Below are positions 51,641 to 60,693 of a stretch of DNA of 64,000 nucleotides, piece after piece (within the stretch, counting starts at the first letter, position 1; each line of letters begins with the position of its first letter). The position numbers were made by a program, and so were the translations under genes. Origin of the DNA: Thermohalobaculum sp963822985 (GTDB lineage Bacteria; Pseudomonadota; Alphaproteobacteria; Rhodobacterales; Rhodobacteraceae); assembly GCA_963822985.1 (NCBI GenBank), contig CAWGJU010000004.1, positions 1 to 64,000 of the forward strand, given 5' to 3'. Below the pieces are notes generated by a model. It was not told the DNA's origin and ran no database searches. It worked only from the letters and a program-made list of their open reading frames with translations.

Positions 51641-52909
51641 TCAGGGGCGGATGGTGCCATCGCCCTCGACGAGGTATTTGAAGCTGGTGAGCTGCTCGGC
51701 GCCGACGGGGCCGCGGGCGTGCATCTTGCCCGTGGCGATGCCGATCTCGGCGCCCATGCCGAACTCGCCGCCATCGGCGAACTGCGTCGAGGCGTTGCGC
51801 ATCAGGATGGCGCTGTCGAGCCTGGCGAAGAAGCGCTCGGCCACCGCGTCGTCCTCGGCGATCAGGCTCTCGGTGTGCTGCGAGCCGTGCCGGCGGATGT
51901 GGGCGATGGCCTGGTCCACGCCGTCGACCACCCGGGCGGCGATGTCCATGTCGAGATATTCGCGGCCCCAATCCTCTTGCGTGGCGGGCGTGACGCGCGG
52001 CTCGAGGGCCTGGACCTCGGGGTCGCCATGCACGCGGACGCCAGCGTCGAGCAGGTCGGCGACGATGGCGCGGCCCAGGGTGGCGGCGACGGGGTGGTCG
52101 ATCAGCAGGCATTCGGCGGCGCCGCAGATGCCGGTCCGGCGCGTCTTGGCGTTCAGCACGACGCGGCGCGCCTTGGCCGGGTCGGCCGAGGCGTCGACGT
52201 AGACGTGGCAGATGCCCTCGAGATGGGCGAAGACCGGCACTCGCGCCTCGGCCTGGACCAGGCCCACGAGGCCCTTGCCGCCGCGCGGCACGATGACGTC
52301 GATGAACTCGGGGCTGCGCAGCATCTCGGTGACCGCGGCGCGGTCGCGCGTCGGCACGAGCTGGATCGCGTCGCGGGGCAGGGCGGCCGCCGCCAGCCCC
52401 TCGGCCAGGCAGGCGTGGATGGCGCGCGACGAGTGGAAGGATTCCGAGCCGCCGCGCAGGATGGCGGCATTGCCGGCCTTGAGGCAGAGCGCGCCGGCGT
52501 CGGCGGTGACGTTGGGCCGGCTCTCAAAGATCACGCCGACGACGCCGAGGGGCGTGCGGACGCGCCGGATGCGCAGGCCCGATGGCACGGTCCACTCGGC
52601 GATGACGCGGCCCACCGGGTCGGGCTGGGCGGCGATGGCGCGCAGGCCCTCGGCAATGGCCGCGATGCGCGCTTGCGTCAGCAGCAGCCGGTCGAGCATG
52701 GCGGGCGCCAGGCCGCGGGCGCGGGCCTCCTCCATGTCGCGCCCGTTGGCCTCGGCGATCTCGCCTTGCCGGGCCATGATGGCCTCGGCGCTGGCCGTCA
52801 GCGCGGCGTCCTTCCGATCGGCGGTGGCCTCGGCGAGTTCGGCGGCCGCCGCGCGGGCGCGCTGGCCGATCCCGCGCATCAGCGCCGGGATGTCGGAGTG
52901 GGCGTCCAT
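51641..52909 (-). CDS. proA: gamma-glutamyl phosphate reductase
   Basis: It reduces gamma-glutamyl phosphate to the semialdehyde with NADPH in proline synthesis. The 422-aa aldehyde-dehydrogenase-fold protein carries GVVGVIFESRPNVTADAGA, LCLKAGNAAILRGGSES, RDAIQLVPTRDRAAV, DVIVPRGGKGLVGLV, HLEGICHVYVD and the catalytic-Cys region RRTGICGAAECLLI. Start ATG 52909 is one base from the proB stop, so translation is coupled. Confidence 0.96.
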   Translation of the reverse strand: MDAHSDIPALMRGIGQRARAAAAELAEATADRKDAALTASAEAIMARQGEIAEANGRDMEEARARGLAPAMLDRLLLTQARIAAIAEGLRAIAAQPDPVGRVIAEWTVPSGLRIRRVRTPLGVVGVIFESRPNVTADAGALCLKAGNAAILRGGSESFHSSRAIHACLAEGLAAAALPRDAIQLVPTRDRAAVTEMLRSPEFIDVIVPRGGKGLVGLVQAEARVPVFAHLEGICHVYVDASADPAKARRVVLNAKTRRTGICGAAECLLIDHPVAATLGRAIVADLLDAGVRVHGDPEVQALEPRVTPATQEDWGREYLDMDIAARVVDGVDQAIAHIRRHGSQHTESLIAEDDAVAERFFARLDSAILMRNASTQFADGGEFGMGAEIGIATGKMHARGPVGAEQLTSFKYLVEGDGTIRP

Positions 52910-52910
52910 A

Positions 52911-54050
52911 TCAGCTCCCCCAGATGACCATGTCGTCGCGGTGCGCCATCGCGGCGCGGCCGGGATAGCCGAGGATCTCGGCGATCCGGTCCGAGCGCAG
53001 CCCGGCGATGGCGCGGGCCTCCTCGGCATTGTAGCCGGCGAGCGCCGCGCCCAGCGCGCGGCCGTGCAGATCGACGATCGCCACCGGATCGCCGCGCTGG
53101 AATCCGCCCTCGACGCCGCGCACGCCGGCCGGCAGCAGCGACTTGCCGGCGCGCAGCGCCCTGGCGGCCCCGGCGTCGACCACCAGCTGGCCGAGCGGCT
53201 TCATCCCGGCGATCCACTGTTTTCGCGCGGCGGCGGGGCTGGTGACGGGAAGGAACCAGGTGGCGGGCGCGCCCTGCTCGATGCCCGAGAGCGGGCCGAG
53301 CACGTCGCCGCGCGCGATCGCCATGGCGCAGCCGCCCTGCATGGCCGTCTTTGCGGCCAGCAGCTTGGTGCGCATGCCGCCCCGCGACAGGCCCGTGCCG
53401 GCGCCGCCGGCCATGGCCTCGATCTCGGGCGTGATCTCGGCCACCTCGGCCAGATGGCGGGCGGCGGGGTCGCTGCGCGGATCGGCCGTGTAGAGCCCGT
53501 CGACATCCGAGAGCAGCACCAGCGCGTCGGCGCCCGCCATCAGCGCCACGCGGGCAGCCAGCCGGTCGTTGTCGCCATAGCGGATCTCGTCGGTCGCGAC
53601 CGTGTCGTTCTCGTTGATGACCGGCAGCGTGCCGAGGGCGAGAAGCGAGGCGAGCGTCGCCCGGCCGTTGAGGTAGCGGCGCCGCTTCTGCGTGTCCTCG
53701 AGCGTCAGCAGCACCTGGGCTGCGACGATGCCGTGCTGGCCGAGGGCCGTCTCCCAGGCGCGCACCAGCCGCGTCTGCCCGACGGCGGCGGCGGCCTGCG
53801 CGGCCTCGAGCGAGAGCGGCCCGCTCAGCCCCAGGACCTGGCGGCCGAGCGCGATGGCGCCCGATGAGACGACCAGCACCTCCTGCCCGCGCGCCCGCAG
53901 CCGGGCGAGGTCGGCGGCTAGCCCGTCGAGCCACTCGGCGCGGAAGCGGCCGGTCGCGGGCTCGACCAGCAATGCCGAGCCGACCTTGACGACGACCCGC
54001 CTGGCCGCTGCCATCCGGGCCGGCGCGCGGCCCGCGATCAGGGTGTCCAT
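52911..54050 (-). CDS. proB: glutamate 5-kinase
   Basis: It phosphorylates glutamate, the first proline step. It has 379 aa. The amino-acid kinase domain shows VVVKVGSALLV, VSSGAIALGRQVLGL, PVINENDTVATDEIRYGDND and GMRTKLLAAKTAMQGG, followed by a C-terminal PUA domain (KSLLPAGVRGVEGGFQRGDPVAIVD). It starts at ATG 54050 (or ATG 54014) and overlaps the obg end by 13 bp because of a 17-bp tandem repeat. Feedback inhibition by proline is known for the family. Confidence 0.95.
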   Translation of the reverse strand: MDTLIAGRAPARMAAARRVVVKVGSALLVEPATGRFRAEWLDGLAADLARLRARGQEVLVVSSGAIALGRQVLGLSGPLSLEAAQAAAAVGQTRLVRAWETALGQHGIVAAQVLLTLEDTQKRRRYLNGRATLASLLALGTLPVINENDTVATDEIRYGDNDRLAARVALMAGADALVLLSDVDGLYTADPRSDPAARHLAEVAEITPEIEAMAGGAGTGLSRGGMRTKLLAAKTAMQGGCAMAIARGDVLGPLSGIEQGAPATWFLPVTSPAAARKQWIAGMKPLGQLVVDAGAARALRAGKSLLPAGVRGVEGGFQRGDPVAIVDLHGRALGAALAGYNAEEARAIAGLRSDRIAEILGYPGRAAMAHRDDMVIWGS

Positions 54051-54067
54051 GCGATCAGGGTGTCCAT
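54034..54067 (-). repeat. 17-bp tandem duplication at the obg-proB joint
   Basis: GCGATCAGGGTGTCCAT is repeated exactly twice (54034-54050 and 54051-54067). Each copy contains an ATG on the minus strand. The first copy met by the ribosome (54067) is read by obg as MDTLIA and then runs to a TGA in the second copy. The second ATG (54050) starts proB with the same MDTLIA. Confidence 0.95.
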
Positions 54068-55084
54068 GCGGGGCGCTCTCTCGGCCGGTGCGGCCCGCGC
54101 GGCGAGTATGCGCTGGCGCAGCACGCGCAGCACCTCGGGCACGCCCTGGCCGGTGACGGCCGAGATGCGGTGCTCGACCGGCACGCCTTCCTCGCGCAGC
54201 AGCGCCTCTAGGTCGCGCGCCGCCTGCTCGCCCACCGCGTCGCATTTGCTGAGGGCGACGACGCGCGGCTTTCGCGGCAGCCCGTGGCCATAGGCGGTCA
54301 GCTCGGCCTCCACCGTGCGGAAGTCGCCGAGCACGTCGTGGGACGTAGCGTCGATCAGGTGCAGCAGCACGGCGCAGCGCTCGATGTGGCCGAGGAAACG
54401 GTCGCCGACGCCGCGGCCCTCATGCGCGCCCTCGATCAGGCCGGGAACGTCGGCCAGCACGAACTCGGCCCCGTCGACGCCGACGACGCCGAGATTCGGG
54501 TGCAGCGTCGTAAAGGGATAGTCGGCGACCTTGGGCCGGGCGTTCGAGCTGGCGGCGAGAAACGTCGACTTGCCGGCGTTCGGTAGGCCAACGAGGCCCG
54601 CATCGGCGATCAGCTTCAGGCGCAGCCAGATGGTGCGCTCGACGCCAGGCTGGCCGGGATTGGCGCGGCGCGGCGCCTGGTTGGTCGAAGACTTGAAGTG
54701 CAAATTGCCCCAACCGCCATTGCCGCCGCGGGCGAGCAGCACGCGCTCGCCGAGACGGTCGAGGTCGGCGAGCAGCGTCTCCTGATCCTCGTCAAGGATC
54801 TCGGTACCGACGGGCACGCGCAGCACGACGTCCTCACCGCCCTTGCCGGAGCGCTGCGCGCCCATGCCGTGCTCGCCGTTCCGCGCGCGGAAATGCTGCT
54901 GGTAGCGGAAGTCGATCAGCGTGTTTAGCCCGTCCACGGCCTCGGCCCAGACGTCGCCGCCGCGCCCGCCATCGCCGCCGTCGGGGCCGCCGAACTCGAT
55001 GAACTTCTCGCGCCGGAAGCTGACGCTGCCGGGGCCGCCGCTGCCCGAGCGGATATAGACCTTGGCGAGGTCAAGGAACTTCAT
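54038..55084 (-). CDS. obg: Obg GTPase
   Basis: This is an essential ribosome-assembly and stress GTPase of 348 aa. The Gly-rich OBG fold is at the N terminus (VYIRSGSGGPGSVSFRREKF, GGDGGRGGDVWAE, RNGEHGMGAQRSGKGG). The G domain has GLPNAGKST (G1), the DxxG-like DVPGLIEGAHEGRGVG (G3) and SKCD (G4 variant). It follows the usual rplU-rpmA order. The last nine residues (MDTLIAWTP) come from the 17-bp repeat. Confidence 0.97.
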   Translation of the reverse strand: MKFLDLAKVYIRSGSGGPGSVSFRREKFIEFGGPDGGDGGRGGDVWAEAVDGLNTLIDFRYQQHFRARNGEHGMGAQRSGKGGEDVVLRVPVGTEILDEDQETLLADLDRLGERVLLARGGNGGWGNLHFKSSTNQAPRRANPGQPGVERTIWLRLKLIADAGLVGLPNAGKSTFLAASSNARPKVADYPFTTLHPNLGVVGVDGAEFVLADVPGLIEGAHEGRGVGDRFLGHIERCAVLLHLIDATSHDVLGDFRTVEAELTAYGHGLPRKPRVVALSKCDAVGEQAARDLEALLREEGVPVEHRISAVTGQGVPEVLRVLRQRILAARAAPAERAPRMDTLIAWTP

Positions 55085-55253
55085 GCGCCCGCCTCCCATG
55101 TTGCATGGGGCAGCGCGGTGTCGATGTGCGGCAGGTCGATGCCGAGCGCCCGGTGCAGCATGCGTCGGCCGTGTCCGCCGTCGCGAGCGGGCGCAGGCGC
55201 AGCCGTTCCGTGGCAATCTCGCCGGGAATGTGGAACATGATCTCGGCGTCCAT
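55085..55253 (-). pseudogene. GNAT acetyltransferase remnant
   Basis: The minus strand starts MDAEIMFHIPGEIATERLRL then RPLATADTAD, a typical GNAT N terminus. It then jumps to a short tail readable in another frame, HAALGIDLPHIDTALPHATW, ending next to the obg start. The middle of the gene (about 130 codons) is missing. A GNAT gene between rpmA and obg is common in Rhodobacterales, so this is a decayed version. Confidence 0.6.
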
Positions 55254-55333
55254 CCGCGGGCCTCCAACGAAATGGGGGACCGGCGCGCCCGCCGATCCCC
55301 CTTGGGTCCGTCAGCTCGCGCGTCGGCCGTTCT

Positions 55334-55603
55334 CTATTCGGCGGGTCCCGGCGAGGGCACGACCGAGATGAAGGTCCGGCCCTTCAGCCCCTTGCGGAAC
55401 GACACCGCGCCGTCGGTCTTGGCAAAGATCGTGTGGTCGCGGCCGATCCCGACATTGTCGCCAGGCCACCATTTGGTGCCGCGCTGGCGGCAGATGATGT
55501 TGCCGGCGATGACGGCCTCGCCGCCGAACTTCTTGATGCCGAGCCGCCGCCCGGCGCTGTCGCGGCCGTTGCGCGACGAGCCGCCAGCCTTCTTGTGCGC
55601 CAT
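55334..55603 (-). CDS. rpmA: 50S ribosomal protein L27
   Basis: This is an 89-aa basic protein that reaches the peptidyl-transferase centre. It starts MAHKKAGGSSRNGRDSAGRR, followed by GIKKFGGEAVIAGNIICRQR then GTKWWPGDNVGIGRDHTIFA, all typical. It is nine bases after rplU. Confidence 0.98.
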   Translation of the reverse strand: MAHKKAGGSSRNGRDSAGRRLGIKKFGGEAVIAGNIICRQRGTKWWPGDNVGIGRDHTIFAKTDGAVSFRKGLKGRTFISVVPSPGPAE

Positions 55604-55612
55604 CGCGTCCTC

Positions 55613-56014
55613 CTATGCCTCAGCGCCGGCGGGCTCGGCCGCCGACTGTGTCTCTTTGGGAGCCTGACCGGTCGCCGCCTTGACGCCGGTCGCCTCGGCG
55701 CCCGCGGCCAGAATCTCGGTGATCCGCACGGTCGTCAGGTGCTGCCGGTGCCCCTTCAGGCGCCGCGAGCCGTGCTTGCGCCGGCGTCGCTTGAGGTTCA
55801 GCGTCTTCGGCCCGCGCTTCTGCTCCAGCACCTCGGCCTGGACGGCGGCGCCGCCGATCAGCGGGTCGCCGAGCCTGTGCTCGTCACCGCCGAGCATCAG
55901 CACGTCGTTGAATTGGACGGTCTCGCCGACATCGGCCGCGAGCTTCTCGACGACGAGGACGTCGTCGGGCGCGACCTTGTACTGCTTGCCGCCCGTCTTC
56001 ATGACAGCGAACAT
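55613..56014 (-). CDS. rplU: 50S ribosomal protein L21
   Basis: This is a 133-aa protein with MFAVMKTGGKQYKVAPDDVL, AEVLEQKRGPKTLNLKRRRR and GSRRLKGHRQHLTTVRITEI. The Ala-rich C-terminal extension (after EILAAGAE) is common in alphaproteobacteria. It is first in the rplU-rpmA-(GNAT)-obg-proB-proA series. Confidence 0.97.
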   Translation of the reverse strand: MFAVMKTGGKQYKVAPDDVLVVEKLAADVGETVQFNDVLMLGGDEHRLGDPLIGGAAVQAEVLEQKRGPKTLNLKRRRRKHGSRRLKGHRQHLTTVRITEILAAGAEATGVKAATGQAPKETQSAAEPAGAEA

Positions 56015-56839
56015 CTGGTTTTCCTCTTGTCCGCGCCCTGCGGCGATCCCTGACCGGGACGCTTGCGGCCGGCGACCTTGCTCGGGCCGGCGGCCTGCCT
56101 CGGGCTGCGCGCCTTCATGGCGTTGTTTATGGCATCTATGGCATCGTTCTTAGGCGCCACGCCCTGCCGGGGCGCTGCGAGACGCGCCTTATGACGGCGC
56201 GCCGGCACGCTGTCAACCCGCGGCTCCGATCGCCAAGTCCTCAACAAAACCCGGCTGACGAGCTGCTGGTCTTGCCCCTCACCGCGTATCGCTCCGGCTC
56301 TGCGACAGGCACTGCCAAACGGGCGCTGTGGTCGGGCACGAAGGGCTGGGAAGGGCTTGGGAAGGTCGTGCGAGCCGCGATCGGCGCAATCAACTCTGGG
56401 CACGAAGACCTTTCATGACGCGCTTGTCCGCCGCATCGCCGCTCCGGAACAGGAGGCGGCCACGGCGGACACTCGCGCGCCGCGAAGGCGGACAACTCGC
56501 GCGTCCCCGACACAGCTCTGCAGGGTGCGTTGCGGAATGCGGCGAGAGCCGCCATCATCCGTCGAGCAGCCCCGAACCGGGATTTGCGCCATGGCCAGGA
56601 TCTTTGAGGGGAGAAATTCATTGCTGGTTTCGAAGGCGACCTGCCAAATGCGCGACGCTGGTCCTGTCGGGCTGTCGGCCCATCTGGTCGCGAGGATGCG
56701 AGCGCGAGGACGGGCACGGTGCCAGCGATTGCTGCAGTTAACATGCCGCCTGCACGCGCCTGGCGAACGGGGCGTGCCGGACGTGCCGCCACCGGGGCGG
56801 CCGCGATGCAGGTGAACGCTACGCGGATCGCGCGTCGCC
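56015..56839. other. long intergenic region before the Mla operon
   Basis: These 825 bp contain the rplU promoter side and the leader of the mla operon. Open frames on both strands lack conserved features. No tRNA arms or T-loops were found. Reading frames around 56240-56820 may be decayed DNA. Confidence 0.4.
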
Positions 56840-57985
56840 ATGACTGCGGAACCGATGCAGCCTAGCCTCTCCGCGCCCGACGAGGCTCCGCGGATACGCG
56901 TCGAGCAGGCAGCGGGCGAGGTTCATGTGGGCCTTGCCGGCGACTGGACGCTCGACACTCATGTGCCGTCCCCCGACCCGGTGGCGACGCAGCTCTCGGA
57001 GGAGCCGACCCGGCGCGTGGTGCTGGAGGACGACGGCGTCGGACGCTGGGATGCGTCGCTCGTCGCCTTCGCCTTCTCGATCGCTCGTGCGGCGCGCGGG
57101 CACGCGGTCGACTTCGATGCGACGGCCCTGCCGCAAGGGGCCCGGGATCTGCTGTCGCTGGCCACGAGCTCGTTGCAAGGGGGCGACAGCGAGGCGGGCC
57201 GCGAGACCCGCGGAAGACTGGTCGACTGGCTCCGGGCCGAGGCGATCGCCACCCTGTCCTTCCTGGGCGAGCTGACCCTCTCGTTCGGCCGGCTGGCCGT
57301 CGGGCGCGCGCGCTTCCGGCGGTCCGACCTGACGGACCTCCTCCGGGATGCAGGCTTCGACGCGCTGCCGGTGGTTGCGCTGATCAGCTTTCTCGTCGGC
57401 TCGATCCTGGCCTTCGTCGGCGCGGTGCAGCTGCAAAGCTTCGGGGCGCAGATCTTCGTCGCCGACCTCGTCGGGATCTCGATGGTCAGGGATATGGGCG
57501 CGATCATGGCGGCCATCATCATCGCTGGCCGCACGGGCGCCTCCTTCGCCGCCCGGATCGGCACGATGCAGGGCAACGAGGAGGTCGATGCCTTGCGCAC
57601 GATGGCGCTCGAGCCGATGGACTTCCTCGTCCTGCCGAGGGTGCTGGCTCTGATCATGATGGCGCCGTTCCTCGTGATGTATGCGGACATTATGGGCATC
57701 CTGGGCGGGGCGGCCGTCGGGGCCAATCTCCCGGGCGTGACGCTGACGCAATATGTGAACCGCAGTTCCGAGGCGCTGACGCTGGGCGGCTTCGCGGGCG
57801 GCATCTTCAAGGGCACGGTCTACGCCGCCCTGGTCGCGATCGCGGGCTGCATGCGCGGCATGCAGTGCGGCCGAAGCGCCGCCGCCGTCGGCGGCGCCAC
57901 GACCTCGGCCGTCGTCACGGGGATCGTCTACGTGATCGCGGCCGCCGCGCTGCTGACCATGGTGTTCCATGTCCTCGGCATCTGA
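56840..57985 (+). CDS. mlaE: MlaE-type lipid ABC transporter permease with STAS domain
   Basis: This is a 381-aa inner-membrane permease of the MCE transport system that maintains outer-membrane lipid asymmetry. The N-terminal ~110 residues are a STAS-like domain (GLAGDWTLDTHVP, RRVVLEDDGVGRWDASLVAF). The rest is MlaE: DALPVVALISFLVGSILAF, VGISMVRDMGAIMAAIIIAG, RTGASFAARIGTMQGNEEVD, ALRTMALEPMDFLVLPR and GIFKGTVYAALVAIAGCMRG. STAS-fused MlaE is usual in alphaproteobacteria. It overlaps the next gene by 17 bp. Confidence 0.94.
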   Translation: MTAEPMQPSLSAPDEAPRIRVEQAAGEVHVGLAGDWTLDTHVPSPDPVATQLSEEPTRRVVLEDDGVGRWDASLVAFAFSIARAARGHAVDFDATALPQGARDLLSLATSSLQGGDSEAGRETRGRLVDWLRAEAIATLSFLGELTLSFGRLAVGRARFRRSDLTDLLRDAGFDALPVVALISFLVGSILAFVGAVQLQSFGAQIFVADLVGISMVRDMGAIMAAIIIAGRTGASFAARIGTMQGNEEVDALRTMALEPMDFLVLPRVLALIMMAPFLVMYADIMGILGGAAVGANLPGVTLTQYVNRSSEALTLGGFAGGIFKGTVYAALVAIAGCMRGMQCGRSAAAVGGATTSAVVTGIVYVIAAAALLTMVFHVLGI

Positions 57986-58763
57986 GCCCGTCCTTGAGGT
58001 GCGCGGGCTGACCATGGCCTTCGGCGGTTTCGTCCTGCAGCGGGACATCGATTTCGAGGTCCGCCGTGGCGAGATCTTCTTCATCATCGGCGACAGCGGC
58101 AGCGGCAAGAGCACGCTCCTGCGGCACCTGCTTGGGCTAATCCGCCCGGCAGCGGGCGAGATCCGGGTGGGCGGGGTGAGCGTCGATCCCGACGACGACG
58201 CGACGATGCGCAAGTATCTCGACCGGATCGGCGTGCTCTACCAGGCGGGCGCCTTGTTCAGCTCGATGACTCTGTCGGAGAATGTCGAACTCGTGCTGGA
58301 GCAGCGAACAAAGCTCTCGCCACGCGAGCGCCGCGAGATCGCCGCGCTGAAGCTGGCCCTTGTCGGCCTCGCGGGCTTCGGCGATTACCTGCCCTCGCAG
58401 ATCTCGGGCGGCATGCGAAAGCGCGCCGGGCTCGCCCGCGCCATCGCCATGGACCCGGAACTTCTCTATCTCGACGAGCCGTCCGCCGGTCTCGACCCGC
58501 TCAGCTCGCGGCGCCTCGACGAGCTCGTGCTGCAGCTCCGCGACACGCTGGGGATGACGGTGGTGATCGTCAGTCACGAGCTGGCCAGCATCTTCGCGAT
58601 CGGCACGGACTGCATCTTCCTTGACTTCGAAAGCCGCCGCCCGATCGGTCGGGGCTCTCCGGCAGCGCTGCGCGACGGTGCCGAGAGCGAGAAGGTGCGC
58701 CGCTTCCTGGCGCGAGAGGGCGAGGCGCCCCCGGCTGCAACGACGCTCGCGCGTCCGGAATAG
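57969..58763 (+). CDS. mlaF: MlaF-type ABC transporter ATPase
   Basis: This is a 264-aa ATPase powering the MCE system. It has FFIIGDSGSGKSTLLRHLLG (Walker A), YQAGALFSSMTLSENVEL (Q-loop), QISGGMRKRAGLARAIAMDP (signature), LLYLDEPSAGLDPLSSRRLD (Walker B) and VIVSHELASIFAIGTD (switch His). It sits between the permease and the MCE gene in one operon. Confidence 0.96.
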   Translation: MSSASEPVLEVRGLTMAFGGFVLQRDIDFEVRRGEIFFIIGDSGSGKSTLLRHLLGLIRPAAGEIRVGGVSVDPDDDATMRKYLDRIGVLYQAGALFSSMTLSENVELVLEQRTKLSPRERREIAALKLALVGLAGFGDYLPSQISGGMRKRAGLARAIAMDPELLYLDEPSAGLDPLSSRRLDELVLQLRDTLGMTVVIVSHELASIFAIGTDCIFLDFESRRPIGRGSPAALRDGAESEKVRRFLAREGEAPPAATTLARPE

Positions 58764-58771
58764 GAACTGCC

Positions 58772-59815
58772 ATGGCAAAGCGGACATCTGCCGTCAAAAT
58801 CGGCGCCTTCGTGCTCGGAGGCGTGGCGATCGCGATCGGCGTGCTTCTGGCGGTCGGCTCGGGCCGGTGGTTCTCGCAATCGGTCGAGCGCGCGGTCCTA
58901 TTCGACGAGAACCTGCAGGGGCTGCAGGTCGGCGCGCCTGTCAGCTATAACGGCATACCGGTCGGCCAGGTCGACCGGATCACCGGCACGCTGGCCCTCA
59001 GGGACAACGATATCAGGACGGCCGTCGTGATCTCGCTCCAGGGCGGCTCGATCATCGCCGACGAAACGGATGCCGGGATCGGCGAGATCGTCGACCGACT
59101 GGTCGAGTTGGGAATGCGCGCTCAGCTCGCGACCGCGAGCTTTGTCACGGGCACGCTCTATGTCAGCCTCGTTTTCGCGCCCAACACCGATCCCTATTCG
59201 GCCCCCGAGGTCTTCCTGGGAATGAGAACCCTCCCGGCCATTCCGTCAGACAGGGCGCGGATCGGCCGGCTGGCGAACAGCCTTGGCGAGCAACTGCCGC
59301 AGGCCGTCGATCAGCTGACCCAGCTGGTCGAGAACCTCTCGGCCACCTTCGACGAGAAGAACCGCGACAACTTGTCCGATGCGTTGGCGGGGTTTGCGGA
59401 GTTCGGCACCAGCCTCGGCGATGCCGGGCCGCAGGTCGAGCAGCTTGTCGGCCAGGCCGCGACCGCGGTCGGCCAGGTCGCGACCCTGACCGAGCGTCTC
59501 GATACGCTGGTGGCCAACCTCGACGGTGCGATCGACACCGAGACCGAGGAGATAAACGCCACCTTGGGCGAGCTGCGAAAGGCCACCGACAGTTTCACCG
59601 GCGTGATGGGGCAGCTCGACTCGGTGCTTTCGGCAACCCGCAAGCCCCTTTCGGAGTTCGCGTCCGATGGCTTGCCTCGGTTGACTGGGCTCGCGACGGA
59701 AACAGGGGCCGCGGTTCGGCAGCTGCGTCGGCTCCTTGACCGGATCGAGTCCGAGGGGGCAGGCTTTCTCCTGCAGGGAGCGCCGCTTCCGGAATACGTT
59801 CCGCGCAGTCGATGA
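58772..59815 (+). CDS. mlaD: MlaD-type MCE protein
   Basis: This is a 347-aa protein with one N-terminal TM helix (KIGAFVLGGVAIAIGVLLAV) and an MCE domain (RAVLFDENLQGLQVGAPVSY, NGIPVGQVDRI, VTGTLYVSLVF). A long coiled-coil C-terminal part (QLVENLSATFDEKNRDNLSD and later heptads) reaches far into the periplasm. MCE proteins form hexameric lipid channels. It is eight bases after mlaF and overlaps the next gene by four bases. Confidence 0.93.
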   Translation: MAKRTSAVKIGAFVLGGVAIAIGVLLAVGSGRWFSQSVERAVLFDENLQGLQVGAPVSYNGIPVGQVDRITGTLALRDNDIRTAVVISLQGGSIIADETDAGIGEIVDRLVELGMRAQLATASFVTGTLYVSLVFAPNTDPYSAPEVFLGMRTLPAIPSDRARIGRLANSLGEQLPQAVDQLTQLVENLSATFDEKNRDNLSDALAGFAEFGTSLGDAGPQVEQLVGQAATAVGQVATLTERLDTLVANLDGAIDTETEEINATLGELRKATDSFTGVMGQLDSVLSATRKPLSEFASDGLPRLTGLATETGAAVRQLRRLLDRIESEGAGFLLQGAPLPEYVPRSR

Positions 59816-60468
59816 AGAAGCTTTCGGGAGGGAATTTCATGCGCTCTGCTTCGATAGGTTTCGCGGCCGTACTCGTCATCGGGCTGCCCCTCGTGCTCAC
59901 CGGATGCGTGTCGAACTTGCTCGAGACCAAGCCTTCGACGACCTTTTCGCTCCGAGGTCCCGCCGGCCCCTTGCCCGACGCCGGAGCGTCGCGCCGCTCG
60001 GGCCGGGATGTGGCGGTCGCGGTGGAACGTCCCATCGCATCGGGCGCAGTCGCCAGCGACCGGATCGTCGTCGAGGTCGGCGACCAGCTGCAGTTCGTCT
60101 CGGGCGCGCGGTGGGAGGACGATCTGCCGACGCTTTTCACCGCAGAGCTGGCCCGCATTCTGCAGGACGTGAACGGAATCGACGTCGTAGATGCGGCGCA
60201 ACTGGCGGGCCGCGCGGATTTCAGCCTGGTGACCGTGATCGAGCGGATGCAGGTCCAGCTGCAAGACGACTACTCCGGGCAAGCCGTCACCGAGATCGCC
60301 GCCCGGCTGGTGAAGCTCCCCAACCGCGAGATCGTCGCCACCGCGGATTTCCGCGGAGCGGCGGCGGCGGCGAACGACGCGCCGGAAGCCTTGGCGCAGG
60401 CGATCAGCGCCGCCACCCAGCAGGCGCTGAGAGAGCTGGTCATTTGGGTGGCGGCACAGACCCGCTGA
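59812..60468 (+). CDS. ABC-type transport auxiliary lipoprotein (PqiC-like)
   Basis: This is a 218-aa lipoprotein. The lipobox LVLTGC at about residue 32 marks an anchored protein. The body is the ABC_trans_aux type (TTFSLRGPAGP, VAVERPIASGAVASDRIVVE, GARWEDDLPTLFTAELARIL, TQQALRELVIWV). It is thought to receive lipid from the MCE complex at the outer membrane. The ATGA overlap with mlaD places it as the last operon gene. Confidence 0.88.
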   Translation: MKKLSGGNFMRSASIGFAAVLVIGLPLVLTGCVSNLLETKPSTTFSLRGPAGPLPDAGASRRSGRDVAVAVERPIASGAVASDRIVVEVGDQLQFVSGARWEDDLPTLFTAELARILQDVNGIDVVDAAQLAGRADFSLVTVIERMQVQLQDDYSGQAVTEIAARLVKLPNREIVATADFRGAAAAANDAPEALAQAISAATQQALRELVIWVAAQTR

Positions 60469-60693
60469 CGCGGCATCCGTACGCGGTCCAGCCCGCCATC
60501 CGCGTCCGGGGCCTGCCGCATCCCCCTGGGCGCACCCGCGTCCGTTCCCCTGCCACTCAGCCGGTCCTTCTCTCTTCACGAACCAAGCGTCGCTCACCGC
60601 CCAGAGTCCGGGGACCAGCCCACCCTTCAGCGGGCTGGACACATGCACCGCCGGGATCGCCGGACCGCCGGAGGGTGAGTTGCCTGGCCGCCG
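60469..60693. other. convergent intergenic region
   Basis: This is 225 bp between the Mla operon and pseudoazurin, transcribed toward each other. No clear T-run terminator was seen and no gene was found. Confidence 0.4.

Noticed and set aside
56015..56839. tRNA or small gene upstream of the Mla operon
   Set aside because: No T-loop or acceptor-stem pattern and no family-like frame was found on either strand.
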